Shown: piece by piece, positions 16,822 through 25,276 of the stretch | How the letters are laid out: each line of letters begins with the position of its first letter | Position numbering within the stretch: the stretch's first letter is position 1 | Origin: Peterkaempfera griseoplana | GTDB taxonomy: Bacteria > Actinomycetota > Actinomycetes > Streptomycetales > Streptomycetaceae | Length of the DNA: 37,816 nucleotides | Assembly: GCF_001418575.1 (NCBI RefSeq) | Contig: NZ_LIQR01000165.1 | Location: 1 to 37,816, forward strand | Direction of reading: 5' to 3' | Notes under the pieces: model-generated | What the model was told of the DNA's origin: nothing | The model's input: the letters and a program-made list of their open reading frames with translations, nothing else | Database searches by the model: none | Program-made: the position numbers and the translations under genes

Positions 16822-17088
16822 GACGTACCTTTCGCGGATGGGTGTCCCGGGCCGTTGAGGTGATACGCGGCTACCCGCGCGGCGCTCGCGCCGGGTTTGG
16901 CCCGCTACCGCCGAGTTGCGGCGGGGTGCGGTGCCGCGTGTCGGCAGCGCCCCTCACCGCGCGGCCGCCCTTCCGGATGTTCATTCATCGGACATGGAAC
17001 GGTAGCTCGGGGCCTGCGGGTGTCGCGGGCACCGGGAACACCCCGGTGACGAGGGCTGTGGAGAATGTCTGTCATCAGCCATCCTGGT
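16822..17088. other. Intergenic stretch, no gene seen
   Basis: Upstream of the DUF488-TDT fusion. It holds G/C-rich partial palindromes around 16870-16910 but no frame with a recognisable product. The promoter of the fusion gene must lie here, but no convincing boxes were found. Confidence 0.4.
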
Positions 17089-17119
17089 GCCGGCCGGGGC
17101 CGATGAGGGCCCGGCCGGC
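17089..17119 (-). terminator. Terminator hairpin of the LLM oxidoreductase gene
   Basis: GCCGGCCGGGGCC and GGGCCCGGCCGGC pair as a stem of at least 10 bp with a 5-base loop, 7 bases after the stop codon. It has no U-tract, which is usual for very G/C-rich actinobacterial terminators. Confidence 0.65.
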
Positions 17120-17125
17120 TGTCGG

Positions 17126-17953
17126 CTACCGATAGTCGCTGACGAGTGCGGCCAACATGTCCAGTATGCGCAAAGTCTCCGTCTCGGGCCGGGTCGGTAG
17201 TGAAAGCGCCACACGGTCGGCCCCCGCCTCCGCGTAGGCGGCGATGAGTTCGGGCCTGGGTGACACGGATGCCACGATCACCGGCACGTCTCCGGCGACC
17301 TCGGCCAACCGGTTCAACTGGGACCGGACCCGGGCCGGGTGGCCCACGGAGTGCGGCATCCAGCCATCGCCGTACGACACCACCCTGGCCAACGCCGCCT
17401 CGCCGTCGCCACCGATGTAAATGGGCGGATGCGGGCGTTGTACCGGCTTGGGCCAACAGAAAATCGGGTCGAAGTCGATGTATTCGCCGTGGAACTCGGC
17501 CTCGTCCTTGGTCCAGATCTCCTTGAGCGCGGCCAACCGTTCGTTCAGCAGTTTTCCCCGGGTGCGTGGATCTGTGCCGTGATTACGCATCTCCTCACGG
17601 CTCCAGCCCGTGCCCACGCCCAAGATCACGCGGCCGCCGGACACCAGGTCAAGGCTGGCGACCTGCTTGGCGGTATGAATCGCATCGCGCTGAACCAGCA
17701 GAGCCACCCCGGTTCCCAGCACCAGGTTGTCGGTCACGGTCGCGGCCGCCGTCAGCGCGACGAACGGGTCGAGCGTGCGGTAATACATCCGGGGCAGCTC
17801 CCCGCCCCCGGGGAACGGCGTCTCCCGATCCACTGCAACGTGGCTGTGTTCGTGCAGGAAAAGCGATTCAAAATCGCGCTCCTCCAACGCTTTGGCCAGC
17901 GGGGCAGGCCCAATGCCTTCGTCCGTCGTGAACGTCGTGACACCGATCTTCAT
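17126..17953 (-). CDS. F420-dependent LLM-class oxidoreductase (TIGR03619-like)
   Basis: A 275-residue luciferase-like TIM-barrel enzyme that would use the deazaflavin F420. Diagnostic stretches are LFLHEHSHVAVDRETPFPGG, YYRTLDPFVALTAAA, LVLGTGVALLVQRDAIHTAK and GGRVILGVGTGWSREEMRNH. The substrate loop PHPPIYIGGDGEAALARV follows. The end, RILDMLAALVSDYR, is normal and the length is typical. The cofactor assignment rests on family knowledge. The ATG at 17953 has no obvious Shine-Dalgarno. It stands alone between a terminator and the left inverted-repeat arm. The substrate is not deducible. Confidence 0.88.
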   Translation of the reverse strand: MKIGVTTFTTDEGIGPAPLAKALEERDFESLFLHEHSHVAVDRETPFPGGGELPRMYYRTLDPFVALTAAATVTDNLVLGTGVALLVQRDAIHTAKQVASLDLVSGGRVILGVGTGWSREEMRNHGTDPRTRGKLLNERLAALKEIWTKDEAEFHGEYIDFDPIFCWPKPVQRPHPPIYIGGDGEAALARVVSYGDGWMPHSVGHPARVRSQLNRLAEVAGDVPVIVASVSPRPELIAAYAEAGADRVALSLPTRPETETLRILDMLAALVSDYR

Positions 17954-18011
17954 AGCATAAGTGAACCACGCGGCCTGTCTTTTCCCTGGCCTTGTCGAGA
18001 GCGGGGTTACT

Positions 18012-18095
18012 GAGGTTCAATGCGTGATGTCGCGAGGCTCTACCCCTTGAACTGCGAAGACGGGTATCCGCAGCACAGCATCATGCGAAGATCAC
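18012..18095 (+). repeat. Left arm of an 84-bp inverted repeat
   Basis: It matches the reverse complement of 19190-19273 at 77 of 84 positions by my alignment, without gaps. It starts GAGGTTCAATGCG and ends GCATCATGCGAAGATCAC. It contains a 26-codon frame (18020-18100, MRDVARLYPLNCEDGYPQHS then IMRRSQ) pointing towards the methyltransferase. Confidence 0.9.
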
Positions 18096-18150
18096 AGTGA
18101 CCCAGAGGTGCATGGCCGGGCGGGGCGACGGGCAAATCGGTGGCGCTGGC

Positions 18151-18170
18151 GCGACGAGCGTCGCTAGCGT
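18151..18170 (+). promoter_or_regulatory. Putative operator and -10 box of the methyltransferase
   Basis: GCGACG-AG-CGTCGC at 18151-18164 is a perfect 6-bp palindrome. It is followed at once by TAGCGT (18165-18170), a possible -10 box 6 bases before the GTG start, which would give a leaderless mRNA. No -35 consensus is visible. Confidence 0.4.
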
Positions 18171-18176
18171 CGCGCC

Positions 18177-19079
18177 GTGATACACCAGAATCCGCTCGCC
18201 TACTTGGTGGGCCTTGAAGGCACTGCCCTGCTGCGATCGTTCACCGGGGAGCACGATCGCGAGTTCGTCGATGCGCGTATCGGCGAGATCCGGAGGCTGC
18301 TTGACGACGAGACGCTGGCGGATGCCGCTGTGGACGTTGCCCCGGTGGGCACGGTCGATGGATACCAGATCTGGTCGAGGACCTATGACGGCCCCAACTC
18401 GGCGTTCGACTTCGACGAGCCGGTGGTCGGGGAAATCCTCGATGGAATGCCGACTGGTGTCGCCTTGGACGCCGCCTGCGGCACCGGTCGGATGACGGCC
18501 CTGCTGGCCGAGCGCGGTCACCGGACAGTCGGCGTCGACAGCTCGGCGGACATGCTGGCGCGGGCACGTGAGCGGGTACCAGCAGGCGAGTTCCTCCTTG
18601 GCGACCTGCGCCGGCTGCCCGTGGCCGATGATGCCATGGACCTGGTGGTCTGTTCTCTTGCCCTGACGCACGTCGCCGACCTGGGGCCGGTGATGGCGGA
18701 GTTCGCCAGGGTTTTGCGTCCGGGCGGGCACCTCGTGACCTCGGACATCCACCCGGAATGCGTGGCGCGGGGTTCGATTCCCTCGGTGCGCTTGGCGGAC
18801 GGGAGGCCGGGGCAGTTGGAGACCTATCGTCATCCGGTCGGGGACTATCTACGTGCCGCGCTTGCCGTGGGGCTACAAGTCCGGCGCTGTGAGGAACCCG
18901 AGGAGCGAGCCGGGGGACGGACCGGGGCACAGGATCCGCCACGGAAGCTCACGATCGACTTGGGTCCGTGGGAGGACTGGCCATGGTGCCTGATGGACCT
19001 GGTACCCGAGGCTGCTGTGGCGGCCAACGCCGGGGTTCCGGTGGAGATCATCTGGCACTTTCAACTGGCCGAGACCTGA
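18177..19079 (+). CDS. Class I SAM-dependent methyltransferase
   Basis: A 300-residue cytoplasmic methyltransferase. The SAM-binding motif I is ALDAACGTGRMT (residues 96-107), the acidic end of strand 2 is GVDSSADML (Asp121), and LGDLRRLPVADDAMDLVVCS and VLRPGGHLVTSDIHPE are the later motifs of the ubiE/Methyltransf_11 fold. An N-terminal helical part of about 90 residues precedes it. The C-terminal 60 residues (EIIWHFQLAET end) are not recognised. The substrate is unknown. The GTG start has a -10-like box 6 bases upstream. The gene is enclosed by an 84-bp inverted repeat, with transposase debris just outside the right arm, so it may have arrived as a passenger. Confidence 0.85.
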   Translation: MIHQNPLAYLVGLEGTALLRSFTGEHDREFVDARIGEIRRLLDDETLADAAVDVAPVGTVDGYQIWSRTYDGPNSAFDFDEPVVGEILDGMPTGVALDAACGTGRMTALLAERGHRTVGVDSSADMLARARERVPAGEFLLGDLRRLPVADDAMDLVVCSLALTHVADLGPVMAEFARVLRPGGHLVTSDIHPECVARGSIPSVRLADGRPGQLETYRHPVGDYLRAALAVGLQVRRCEEPEERAGGRTGAQDPPRKLTIDLGPWEDWPWCLMDLVPEAAVAANAGVPVEIIWHFQLAET

Positions 19080-19189
19080 ACGCCCGTACATGATTTCGTC
19101 TGCCACCGGAACATCGCTTTCCGGCGCAGGATCATCGCCACCCACAGGCAGGGGGATCAGAGCGGGCGCTACAGTCCGCTCATCTACTG

Positions 19190-19273
19190 GTGATCTTCGC
19201 ATGATGCCGTGCAGCGGAAACCCGTCTTCGCAGTTCAAGAGGTAGAGCCCTGCGACATCGCGCATTGAACCTC
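19190..19273 (-). repeat. Right arm of the 84-bp inverted repeat
   Basis: The partner of 18012-18095. Read on the minus strand it opens with AAGGAGG, a perfect Shine-Dalgarno, 4 bases before ATG 19265, and encodes MRDVAGLYLLNCEDGFPLHG then IMRRS. That frame runs on, antisense to the methyltransferase, to 18873 with no recognisable product. Of seven differences from the left arm most change an amino acid, so DNA or RNA, not the peptide, seems to be what is conserved. Confidence 0.9.
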
Positions 19274-19342
19274 CTTACGTTGTTGGTGGGTCGCTTCCGG
19301 TCACTCGTAGGATCGGGAGGCCCAGGGGTACTGGGTGTGGCT

Positions 19343-19627
19343 GTCAAGATCCTGCTGGACGACGGCTACCTCGGCCTGCGACGTGACCACCCCACGCAGG
19401 CGATCACCCCGCCGATGAAGCCAAACAAGATCGCCGCACCAGAAGTCCACCATGCACGGGAGCAAGCCCGCCACGAGCACTCCTCCCCACGCATCCCCGT
19501 CGAGCACGCCCTGGCCGACCACAAGCGCTGGAAGGGCCTGAGCCGCTGGATGCACCGCCGGGAGGCCCTGCCCGCTACCTACCTTGCCGTCGCCGGTCTC
19601 GTCTCCGACCGCACCGCAACCACCTGA
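19343..19627 (+). pseudogene. IS5-family transposase, C-terminal fragment
   Basis: The end of an IS5-type (DDE_Tnp_4-like) transposase. It starts near VKILLDDGYLGLRRDHP and continues with ITPPMKPNKIA, RIPVEHALADHKRWKGLSRW and AVAGLVSDRTATT to the TGA. The catalytic Glu in VEHALA and the Asp in LLDDGY are present, but the earlier DNA-binding and first catalytic region is absent. The sequence before 19343 back to the right inverted-repeat arm is unrelated. No matching terminal repeats were found. The fragment marks the right border of the methyltransferase block. Confidence 0.75.
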
Positions 19628-19639
19628 GCAAAGCCCCCA

Positions 19640-19996
19640 GACCTCGGCCGGCCCCGACCCCCCATCCCCATCACGCACAAGCTCGTCACAGGCCCGGCAC
19701 AGCACGACGCGGCGCCCCTCCCGTGGTGGTTGGGGCGCCCTGCCGGTGTCGTCGGCGGTCACGGCCTCGGCGGGGCGAGCAGCGTGCCGTGAACCGCAGC
19801 CAGGTGCAGGCGCGGGGCTTCACGCCCTGGTCCCACTCGCCGTCGTCCCCGAGGCGGGCACCGTGCCGGGTCACAGCCCAGCGACCCTCACCACGGTACT
19901 CGCGTCGATTCCGAAGACGTGGGAGTCGATGCCGTCCCCCGGCAGGCAGTTCACGGTGAAGCGGACGGGCTGGACGATGGGCTCGGGTGGGGCCAT
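19640..19996 (-). pseudogene. Decayed actinobacterial hypothetical gene
   Basis: On the minus strand ATG 19996 opens MAPPEPIVQPVRFTVNCLPG, then DGIDSHVFGID, followed by a one-base loss. In the next frame it continues EYRGEGRWAVTRHGARLG and DDGEWDQGVKP, and then loses likeness. I recall this arrangement from small conserved Streptomyces proteins of unknown function found in accessory regions. A further stretch, RRVVLCRACDELVRDGDG near 19680-19730, may belong to the same or a neighbouring remnant. It is not functional as it stands. Confidence 0.45.
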
Positions 19997-20671
19997 GTGC
20001 CGGCTCCGCCTGTTGCCCACCGGTAGTGGTGTAGTGCACTGGTGGACCTGGTCAAGCCGCGGCGGGGTCCACGGGCGGCAGCGATGAGCGTCGCCCTGCG
20101 CGATCTCCCGCCCGATCCTGCGGAGAACGGCCGCGACGACTGGCGGACTGACTCGTCCGGAGCAGGCACCTCCGAACCTCCGCCATCGCAACGCCTTCCG
20201 CCGCCTGGCCGAACTGCGGACAGGGCCCAACCGCACCCGGACCGGCGGGCTGACATCTGCTCAGAGACCTGTGGCGGACCGCTGTTGCGCAGTCGCCCCA
20301 CTTCCCAGTGGATCGAACGTCACGCCTGCTGCGATCCAGCCTTCGCGCCGACTGCTTGTCCATGATGATGCTCATCAACCCCCGGCAGCGATCCCTCCTG
20401 CCGCAGCGGCCCCGGGCGGCGTGTCGTCGACCCGGCCCTCCTGTTCCGTCTCTGAGCCCTCCGGCTGCCGGGTTACGGATCCCGCCCGACCCACGGCGCA
20501 TGTGACGTACGCCACAATCCCCTTCGGGCGGACCGGACATGTCGCTACGAATCCCCTGGGGTCGACCCCGGCCGCGCAGGGTGCGGGCCCGAATGCGCCC
20601 CGCGCCTTCCGGGGGCCGCCGCACTAGCAACCGGAAGATAACGATCCGGACTCGCCCCTTGCCTGTAACGA
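19997..20671. other. 675-base gene-poor region before the ribose operon
   Basis: Several frames are open by base composition alone, but none has a convincing start, ribosome binding site or recognisable product. Short G/C-rich dyads occur (for example near 20560-20580). The ribose operon promoter should lie at its right end. Confidence 0.4.
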
Positions 20672-20708
20672 TGTAATCGATTGCACTTGCCGCCTGCAAT
20701 CGTTTCCA
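20672..20708 (+). promoter_or_regulatory. Two LacI-type operators before the rbs operon
   Basis: TGTAATCGATTGCA (20672-20685) and TGCAATCGTTTCCA (20695-20708) both fit the LacI/GalR half-site pattern around a central CG, 23 bases apart centre to centre. They end 16 bases before the lacI-like start, so the operon repressor most likely controls its own synthesis here. Confidence 0.75.
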
Positions 20709-20724
20709 TGCAAGGGATGCGTCA

Positions 20725-21735
20725 ATGGCGAGCATCAAGGACGTGGCTTCCAGAGCGGGGGTGTCGACAGCCACCGTCTCCCGGGCCCTCAACAACCATC
20801 CGGCCGTTGCGCCGGACACCCGGACCCGGGTGCTGGAGGCCGCCGACACCCTCGGTTACCACCCCAACGGCGTCGCCCGTTCGCTGCGGACCAACCGGAC
20901 CCGCACGCTCGGACTGGTCATCAGCGATGTGCTCAACCCCTTCTTCACCGAACTGGCCCGGGCGGTCGAGGATGAGGCCCGCGCCCTCGGCTACAGCGTG
21001 ATCATCGGCAACGCCGACGAGCAGCCCGACCTCCAGGACCACCACATCCGCACCCTGGTCGGGCGACGCATCGACGGACTGCTGGTCAGCCCGGCCGACG
21101 GCGAGGCGCCCGTGCTGAGGGAGACCGCCCGCGCCGGTCGGACCCCGATGGTCTTCGTCGACCGCTCGATACCCGGCCTGGACGTTCCCGTGGTGCGCAC
21201 CGACGGCACCGGCGCCGTGCGCGACCTGGTGGACCACCTCCACCGGATCGGTCACCGGCGGCTGGCCGTCATCGGCGGCCCGGCGGCGACCACCACCGGG
21301 GCCGAGCGCGTCGATGCCTTCCGGCACGCCCTCGCCCGGTACGGACTGCCGCTCCCGGACGAGTACATCGGGCACGGTGACTTCCAGGTCGGGAGCGGAC
21401 GCCGGATCACCGAGGGCTTCCTCGATCTGGAGCAGCCGCCACAGGCGGTGTTCGCCGCCGACAACCTGATGGCGCTCGGCGCGATGGACGCCATCCGGGA
21501 GCGTGGCCTGCGGGTACCGCAGGACATCGCGCTGGCTGCGTTCGACGACATCCCCTGGTTCCTGCACACCGCCCCACCGCTGACCGCCATAGCCCAGCCC
21601 ACCGGAGACCTCGGCCGTGCCGCCGTACGCGCTCTGGTCGACCGGATCGAGGGGCGGCCCGCCCGATCGGTCACCCTCACCGCCACTCTCGTGGTTCGCC
21701 GCTCCTGCGGCGCGACGGAAAGGAGCAGCCGTTGA
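20725..21735 (+). CDS. LacI family repressor of the ribose operon
   Basis: A 336-residue regulator. The N-terminal LacI helix-turn-helix is SIKDVASRAGVSTATVSRAL (residues 3-22), with hinge NGVARSLRTNRT. The periplasmic-binding-protein-like sensor domain follows, with GLVISDVLNPFFTELARAVE and LAAFDDIPWF. It is the first gene of the ribose operon and is translationally coupled to rbsA: its TGA overlaps the rbsA TTG. AAGGG precedes the ATG by about 10 bases. Two operator-like sites lie just upstream. By analogy with RbsR, ribose or a derivative would release it, but the ligand is inferred from the neighbours. Confidence 0.9.
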   Translation: MASIKDVASRAGVSTATVSRALNNHPAVAPDTRTRVLEAADTLGYHPNGVARSLRTNRTRTLGLVISDVLNPFFTELARAVEDEARALGYSVIIGNADEQPDLQDHHIRTLVGRRIDGLLVSPADGEAPVLRETARAGRTPMVFVDRSIPGLDVPVVRTDGTGAVRDLVDHLHRIGHRRLAVIGGPAATTTGAERVDAFRHALARYGLPLPDEYIGHGDFQVGSGRRITEGFLDLEQPPQAVFAADNLMALGAMDAIRERGLRVPQDIALAAFDDIPWFLHTAPPLTAIAQPTGDLGRAAVRALVDRIEGRPARSVTLTATLVVRRSCGATERSSR

Positions 21736-23312
21736 GCAGCGTCGCCACATCGGCCACCCCGCCCCCAACGACACCCGGCACGTCCGGGGAGATCCTGCGG
21801 ATGGAGGGGGTACGCAAGACCTTCCCGGGTGTCGTGGCCCTCGACCACGTCGACTTCGACCTCAGGCGCGGCGAGGTGCACGTCCTGCTCGGAGAGAACG
21901 GCGCGGGCAAGAGCACCCTGATCAAGATGCTGTCGGGCGCCCACCGCCCCGACCAGGGACAGATCCTGGTGGACGGCGAGCCGGTGCGCATCAACAGCGC
22001 CCAGGCCGCCGAGCGGCTCGGCATCGCCACCATCTACCAGGAGTTCAACCTGGTCCCCGAGCTGAGCGTCGCCGAGAACATCTTCCTCGGCCGTCAGCCG
22101 CGCCGCCTCGGCCTGGTGGACCGCCGCCGGATGAACGCGGACGCGGCCGAACTGCTGGCCCGGGTCGGCGTGGACGTCGCGCCGCAGACCCGGGTCGGGG
22201 ACCTGGGCATCGCCCGGCTGCAGATGGTGGAGATCGCCAAGGCGCTCAGCCTCGACGCCCGCGTCCTGATCATGGACGAGCCGACCGCGGTGCTCACCAC
22301 CGACGAGGTCCAGAAGCTCTTCCGGATCGTGCGCGCCCTGCGCGCCGACGGGGTCGGCGTGGTATTCATCACCCACCACCTCGACGAGATCGCCGAACTG
22401 GGCGACCGCGTCACCGTCCTGCGCGACGGCCGCAGCATCACCCAGGTGCCGGCCGACACCCCGCAGGACGAACTGGTGCGGCTGATGGTCGGCCGCAGCA
22501 TCGAGGACCAGTACCCGCGGGAGCAGGGCGAGGTCGGCGAACCGCTGCTGCGCGTCACCGGCCTCACCCGCGACGGCGCCTTCTCCGACATCAGCTTCGA
22601 GGTGCGGGCCGGCGAGGTCGTCGGCCTGGCCGGACTGGTCGGCGCGGGGCGCACCGAGGTGGTCCGCGCGGTCTTCGGCGCCGACTCCTACGACTCCGGC
22701 ACGGTGGAGGTGATGTCCGCCCGGCTGCGCCGCGGGGACGTCAACGCCGCGATGGACGCCGGGATCGGCCTGGTGCCGGAGGACCGCAAGGGACAGGGAC
22801 TGGTCCTCGAGGCGTCCATCGAGGAGAACCTCGGCCTGGTCACCCTGGGGCGGCGCACCCGCTACGGGTTCGTCGACCGGGCCGACCAGCGCCGCAGCGC
22901 GGAACGGATGGCCGGCTCCCTCAAGGTCCGCATGGCCGGCCTCGACCAGCACGCGGGCACCCTCTCCGGTGGCAACCAGCAGAAGCTGGTCATCGGCAAG
23001 TGGCTGCTCGCCGACTCCAAGGTCCTCATCCTCGACGAACCGACCCGCGGCATCGACGTGGGCGCCAAGGTCGAGATCTACCAGCTGGTCAACCGGCTGA
23101 CGGCGTCCGGACACGCCGTCCTCATGGTCAGCAGCGACCTGCCCGAGGTGCTCGGCATGAGCGACCGCGTGCTGGTCATGGCCCAGGGCCGGATCACCGG
23201 CGAAGTGAAGGCAAGCGAAGCGACCCAGGACGCCGTCATGGCACTGGCCGTTACGGACCCGGCGGCAAAGGAGCCGTCGGACAGGAAGGTGGAGGTCTCC
23301 CGTGGCCACTGA
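21732..23312 (+). CDS. rbsA: Ribose ABC transporter ATPase RbsA
   Basis: A 526-residue tandem ATPase that powers sugar import. The first half has Walker A GENGAGKST (residues 54-62), signature-region LGIARLQMVEIAKALS and Walker B VLIMDEPTAVL. The second half has the altered loop GLAGLVGAGRTEVVRAVFG, the signature LSGGNQQKLVIGKWL and VLILDEPTRGIDVG, exactly the asymmetry known for RbsA/XylG/MglA proteins. The start is TTG 21732, with AAAGGAG 6 bases upstream, and overlaps the lacI stop. Its end overlaps the next gene by 11 bases. Ribose as substrate is inferred from rbsK and rbsD in the same operon. Confidence 0.92.
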   Translation: MSSVATSATPPPTTPGTSGEILRMEGVRKTFPGVVALDHVDFDLRRGEVHVLLGENGAGKSTLIKMLSGAHRPDQGQILVDGEPVRINSAQAAERLGIATIYQEFNLVPELSVAENIFLGRQPRRLGLVDRRRMNADAAELLARVGVDVAPQTRVGDLGIARLQMVEIAKALSLDARVLIMDEPTAVLTTDEVQKLFRIVRALRADGVGVVFITHHLDEIAELGDRVTVLRDGRSITQVPADTPQDELVRLMVGRSIEDQYPREQGEVGEPLLRVTGLTRDGAFSDISFEVRAGEVVGLAGLVGAGRTEVVRAVFGADSYDSGTVEVMSARLRRGDVNAAMDAGIGLVPEDRKGQGLVLEASIEENLGLVTLGRRTRYGFVDRADQRRSAERMAGSLKVRMAGLDQHAGTLSGGNQQKLVIGKWLLADSKVLILDEPTRGIDVGAKVEIYQLVNRLTASGHAVLMVSSDLPEVLGMSDRVLVMAQGRITGEVKASEATQDAVMALAVTDPAAKEPSDRKVEVSRGH

Positions 23313-25263
23313 CACGATGGAAAGCCGCGGAGGCGTGGCCGGCGGTTCCGGCCTGCGCCGGCTGCTGCTCGACAACGGGGCGCTCGCCGCCCTCCTGGTC
23401 CTGGTGGTGGCGCTGTCGGTGCTCTCCGGCAGCTTCCTGACCACCGGCAACCTGCTCAACGTGGGTGTCCAGGCCGCGGTCGTCGCGATCCTGGCCTTCG
23501 GCATGACCTTCGTCATCGTCGCGGCCGGCATCGACCTGTCCGTCGGCTCGGTGGCCGCACTGTCGGCGACCGTGCTCGCCTGGCTGGCCACCACCTCCGG
23601 CGTGCCGGTCTGGATAGCGGTGATCCTGGCGGTGGCCACCGGCGTCGCCAGCGGCCTCGTCAGCGGGGCACTGATCGCCTTCGGACGGCTGCCCTCCTTC
23701 ATCGCCACCCTCGCGATGCTCTCGGTCGCCCGCGGCCTGTCCCTGGTGATCTCCCAGGGCAGCCCGATCGCCTTCCCGCACTCCGTCTCCGCGCTCGGCG
23801 AGACCATCGGCGGCTGGCTCCCGGTCCCGCTGCTCGTGATGATCGCGATGGGCCTGGTCGCCGCCCTCATCCTCGGCCGCACCTACCTCGGCCGCTCCAT
23901 GTACGCCATCGGCGGCAACGAGGAGGCGGCCCGCCTCTCCGGCATCCGTGTCAAGCGCCAGACGCTGGCCATCTACGCGCTCTGCGGCCTGTTCGCCGCC
24001 GTCGCCGGTGTCGTCCTCGCCTCCCGGCTCTCCTCCGCCCAGCCCGAGGCCGCCAACGGCTACGAACTGGACGCCATCGCGGCCGTGGTCATCGGCGGGG
24101 CCAGCCTCTCCGGCGGCAAGGGCAAGGCGTCCGGCACCTTCGTCGGCGCCCTGATCCTCGCCGTGCTGCGCAACGGCCTCAACCTGCTCAATGTCTCCTC
24201 CTTCTGGCAGCAGGTCGTCATCGGCGTCGTCATCGCCCTCGCGGTGCTGCTCGACACGCTGCGCCGCCGCGGCTCCCGCACCCCGACCGCGGCCGGCGCC
24301 ACCGCCGGGGCCCCGCAGGGCGGCCGGCGCAACCTTCGCGGCAACGTCCTCGGCGCGGTCGCGGTCATCGCCGCGGTCGCCCTGGTGGTCGGTGTGAACG
24401 CCGCCCGCTCCGGCTCCAACGCGAAGATCAAGGTGGGCCTGACGCTCTCCACCCTCAACAACCCGTTCTTCGTCTCGGTCCGCTCCGGCGCCCAGGCGGA
24501 GGCCAAGGCCCTGGGCGTCGACCTCACCGTGACGGACGGCAACAACGACGCCTCCGCCCAGGCCGACCAGGTGTCCAACTTCCTCAGCCAGGGCGACCAG
24601 GCCGTGATCCTCAACCCGGTGGACTCCGACGCCGCCGCGCCCTCGGCGAAGCTGGCCCTGAAGTCCAAGGTCCCGGTCATCGCGGTGGACCGCGGCGTGA
24701 CCGGAGTCCCGATCTCCAGCCTCGTCGCCTCCGACAACGTCGCCGGCGGCAGGCTCGCCGCCCAGGCGCTGGCCGAGCAGATCGGCGGCCACGGCACCAT
24801 CGTGGTCCTCCAGGGCACCGCGGGCACCTCCGCGGCCACCGAGCGCGAGCAGGGCTTCAAGCAGGGCATCTCCGCCTACCCCGGCATCAGGATCGCCGCC
24901 GAGCAGCCGGCCGACTTCGACCGCACCAAGGGCCTGGACGTCATGGGCAACCTGCTGCAGGCGCACCCGGACATCAGCGGTGTCTTCGCCGCCAACGACG
25001 AGATGGCGCTCGGCGCGATCAAGGCGCTGGGCAGCAAGGCCGGCACCAGCGTCAAGGTCGTCGGCTTCGACGGCGAGGCGGACGGCCTGGCCGCGGTCAA
25101 GGCCGGCAAGGAGGCCGCCGACATCGCCCAGCGCCCGTCGCAGCTCGGCAAGCTCGCCGTGGACAACGCGGTGCGCGCCGTGAAGGGCGAGAAGGTCACC
25201 GGTGACGTCAAGGTGGCGGTCGAGGTCGTCACCGTGAAGAACGTCGCCGGCTTCAAGCCCTGA
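23302..25263 (+). CDS. rbsCB: Ribose ABC permease-substrate-binding fusion (RbsC-RbsB)
   Basis: A 653-residue fusion. Residues 1-325 are an RbsC-type permease with eight or more hydrophobic spans, carrying MTFVIVAAGIDLSVGSVAAL, YAIGGNEEAARLSGIRV and ELDAIAAVVIGGASLSGGKG. A linker rich in Arg, Gly and Ala and one more membrane span (NVLGAVAVIAAVALVVGVNA, near residues 348-368) lead into an RbsB-type binding protein: KVGLTLSTLNNPFFVSVRSG, AVILNPVDSD, AVDRGVTGV, FAANDEMALGAIKAL and VGFDGEADGL. The binding domain is thus tethered outside the membrane without a lipobox. The GTG start overlaps the rbsA stop, with GGAGG 7 bases before it. Such fusions replace separate rbsC and rbsB genes in some actinobacteria. 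Confidence 0.92.
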   Translation: MATDTMESRGGVAGGSGLRRLLLDNGALAALLVLVVALSVLSGSFLTTGNLLNVGVQAAVVAILAFGMTFVIVAAGIDLSVGSVAALSATVLAWLATTSGVPVWIAVILAVATGVASGLVSGALIAFGRLPSFIATLAMLSVARGLSLVISQGSPIAFPHSVSALGETIGGWLPVPLLVMIAMGLVAALILGRTYLGRSMYAIGGNEEAARLSGIRVKRQTLAIYALCGLFAAVAGVVLASRLSSAQPEAANGYELDAIAAVVIGGASLSGGKGKASGTFVGALILAVLRNGLNLLNVSSFWQQVVIGVVIALAVLLDTLRRRGSRTPTAAGATAGAPQGGRRNLRGNVLGAVAVIAAVALVVGVNAARSGSNAKIKVGLTLSTLNNPFFVSVRSGAQAEAKALGVDLTVTDGNNDASAQADQVSNFLSQGDQAVILNPVDSDAAAPSAKLALKSKVPVIAVDRGVTGVPISSLVASDNVAGGRLAAQALAEQIGGHGTIVVLQGTAGTSAATEREQGFKQGISAYPGIRIAAEQPADFDRTKGLDVMGNLLQAHPDISGVFAANDEMALGAIKALGSKAGTSVKVVGFDGEADGLAAVKAGKEAADIAQRPSQLGKLAVDNAVRAVKGEKVTGDVKVAVEVVTVKNVAGFKP

Positions 25264-25276
25264 CGAACCCCGCGTG

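Noticed and set aside
20042-20365. A 107-codon plus-strand frame upstream of the ribose operon
   Set aside because: The product is Pro/Arg-rich, has no family likeness and lacks a ribosome binding site.
21252-23882. An 876-codon minus-strand open frame across lacI and rbsA
   Set aside because: It is antisense to well-defined ribose genes. Its composition (Ala/Arg/Gly/Asp/His rich, few aromatic residues) is that of a G/C-rich shadow frame and it has no domain.
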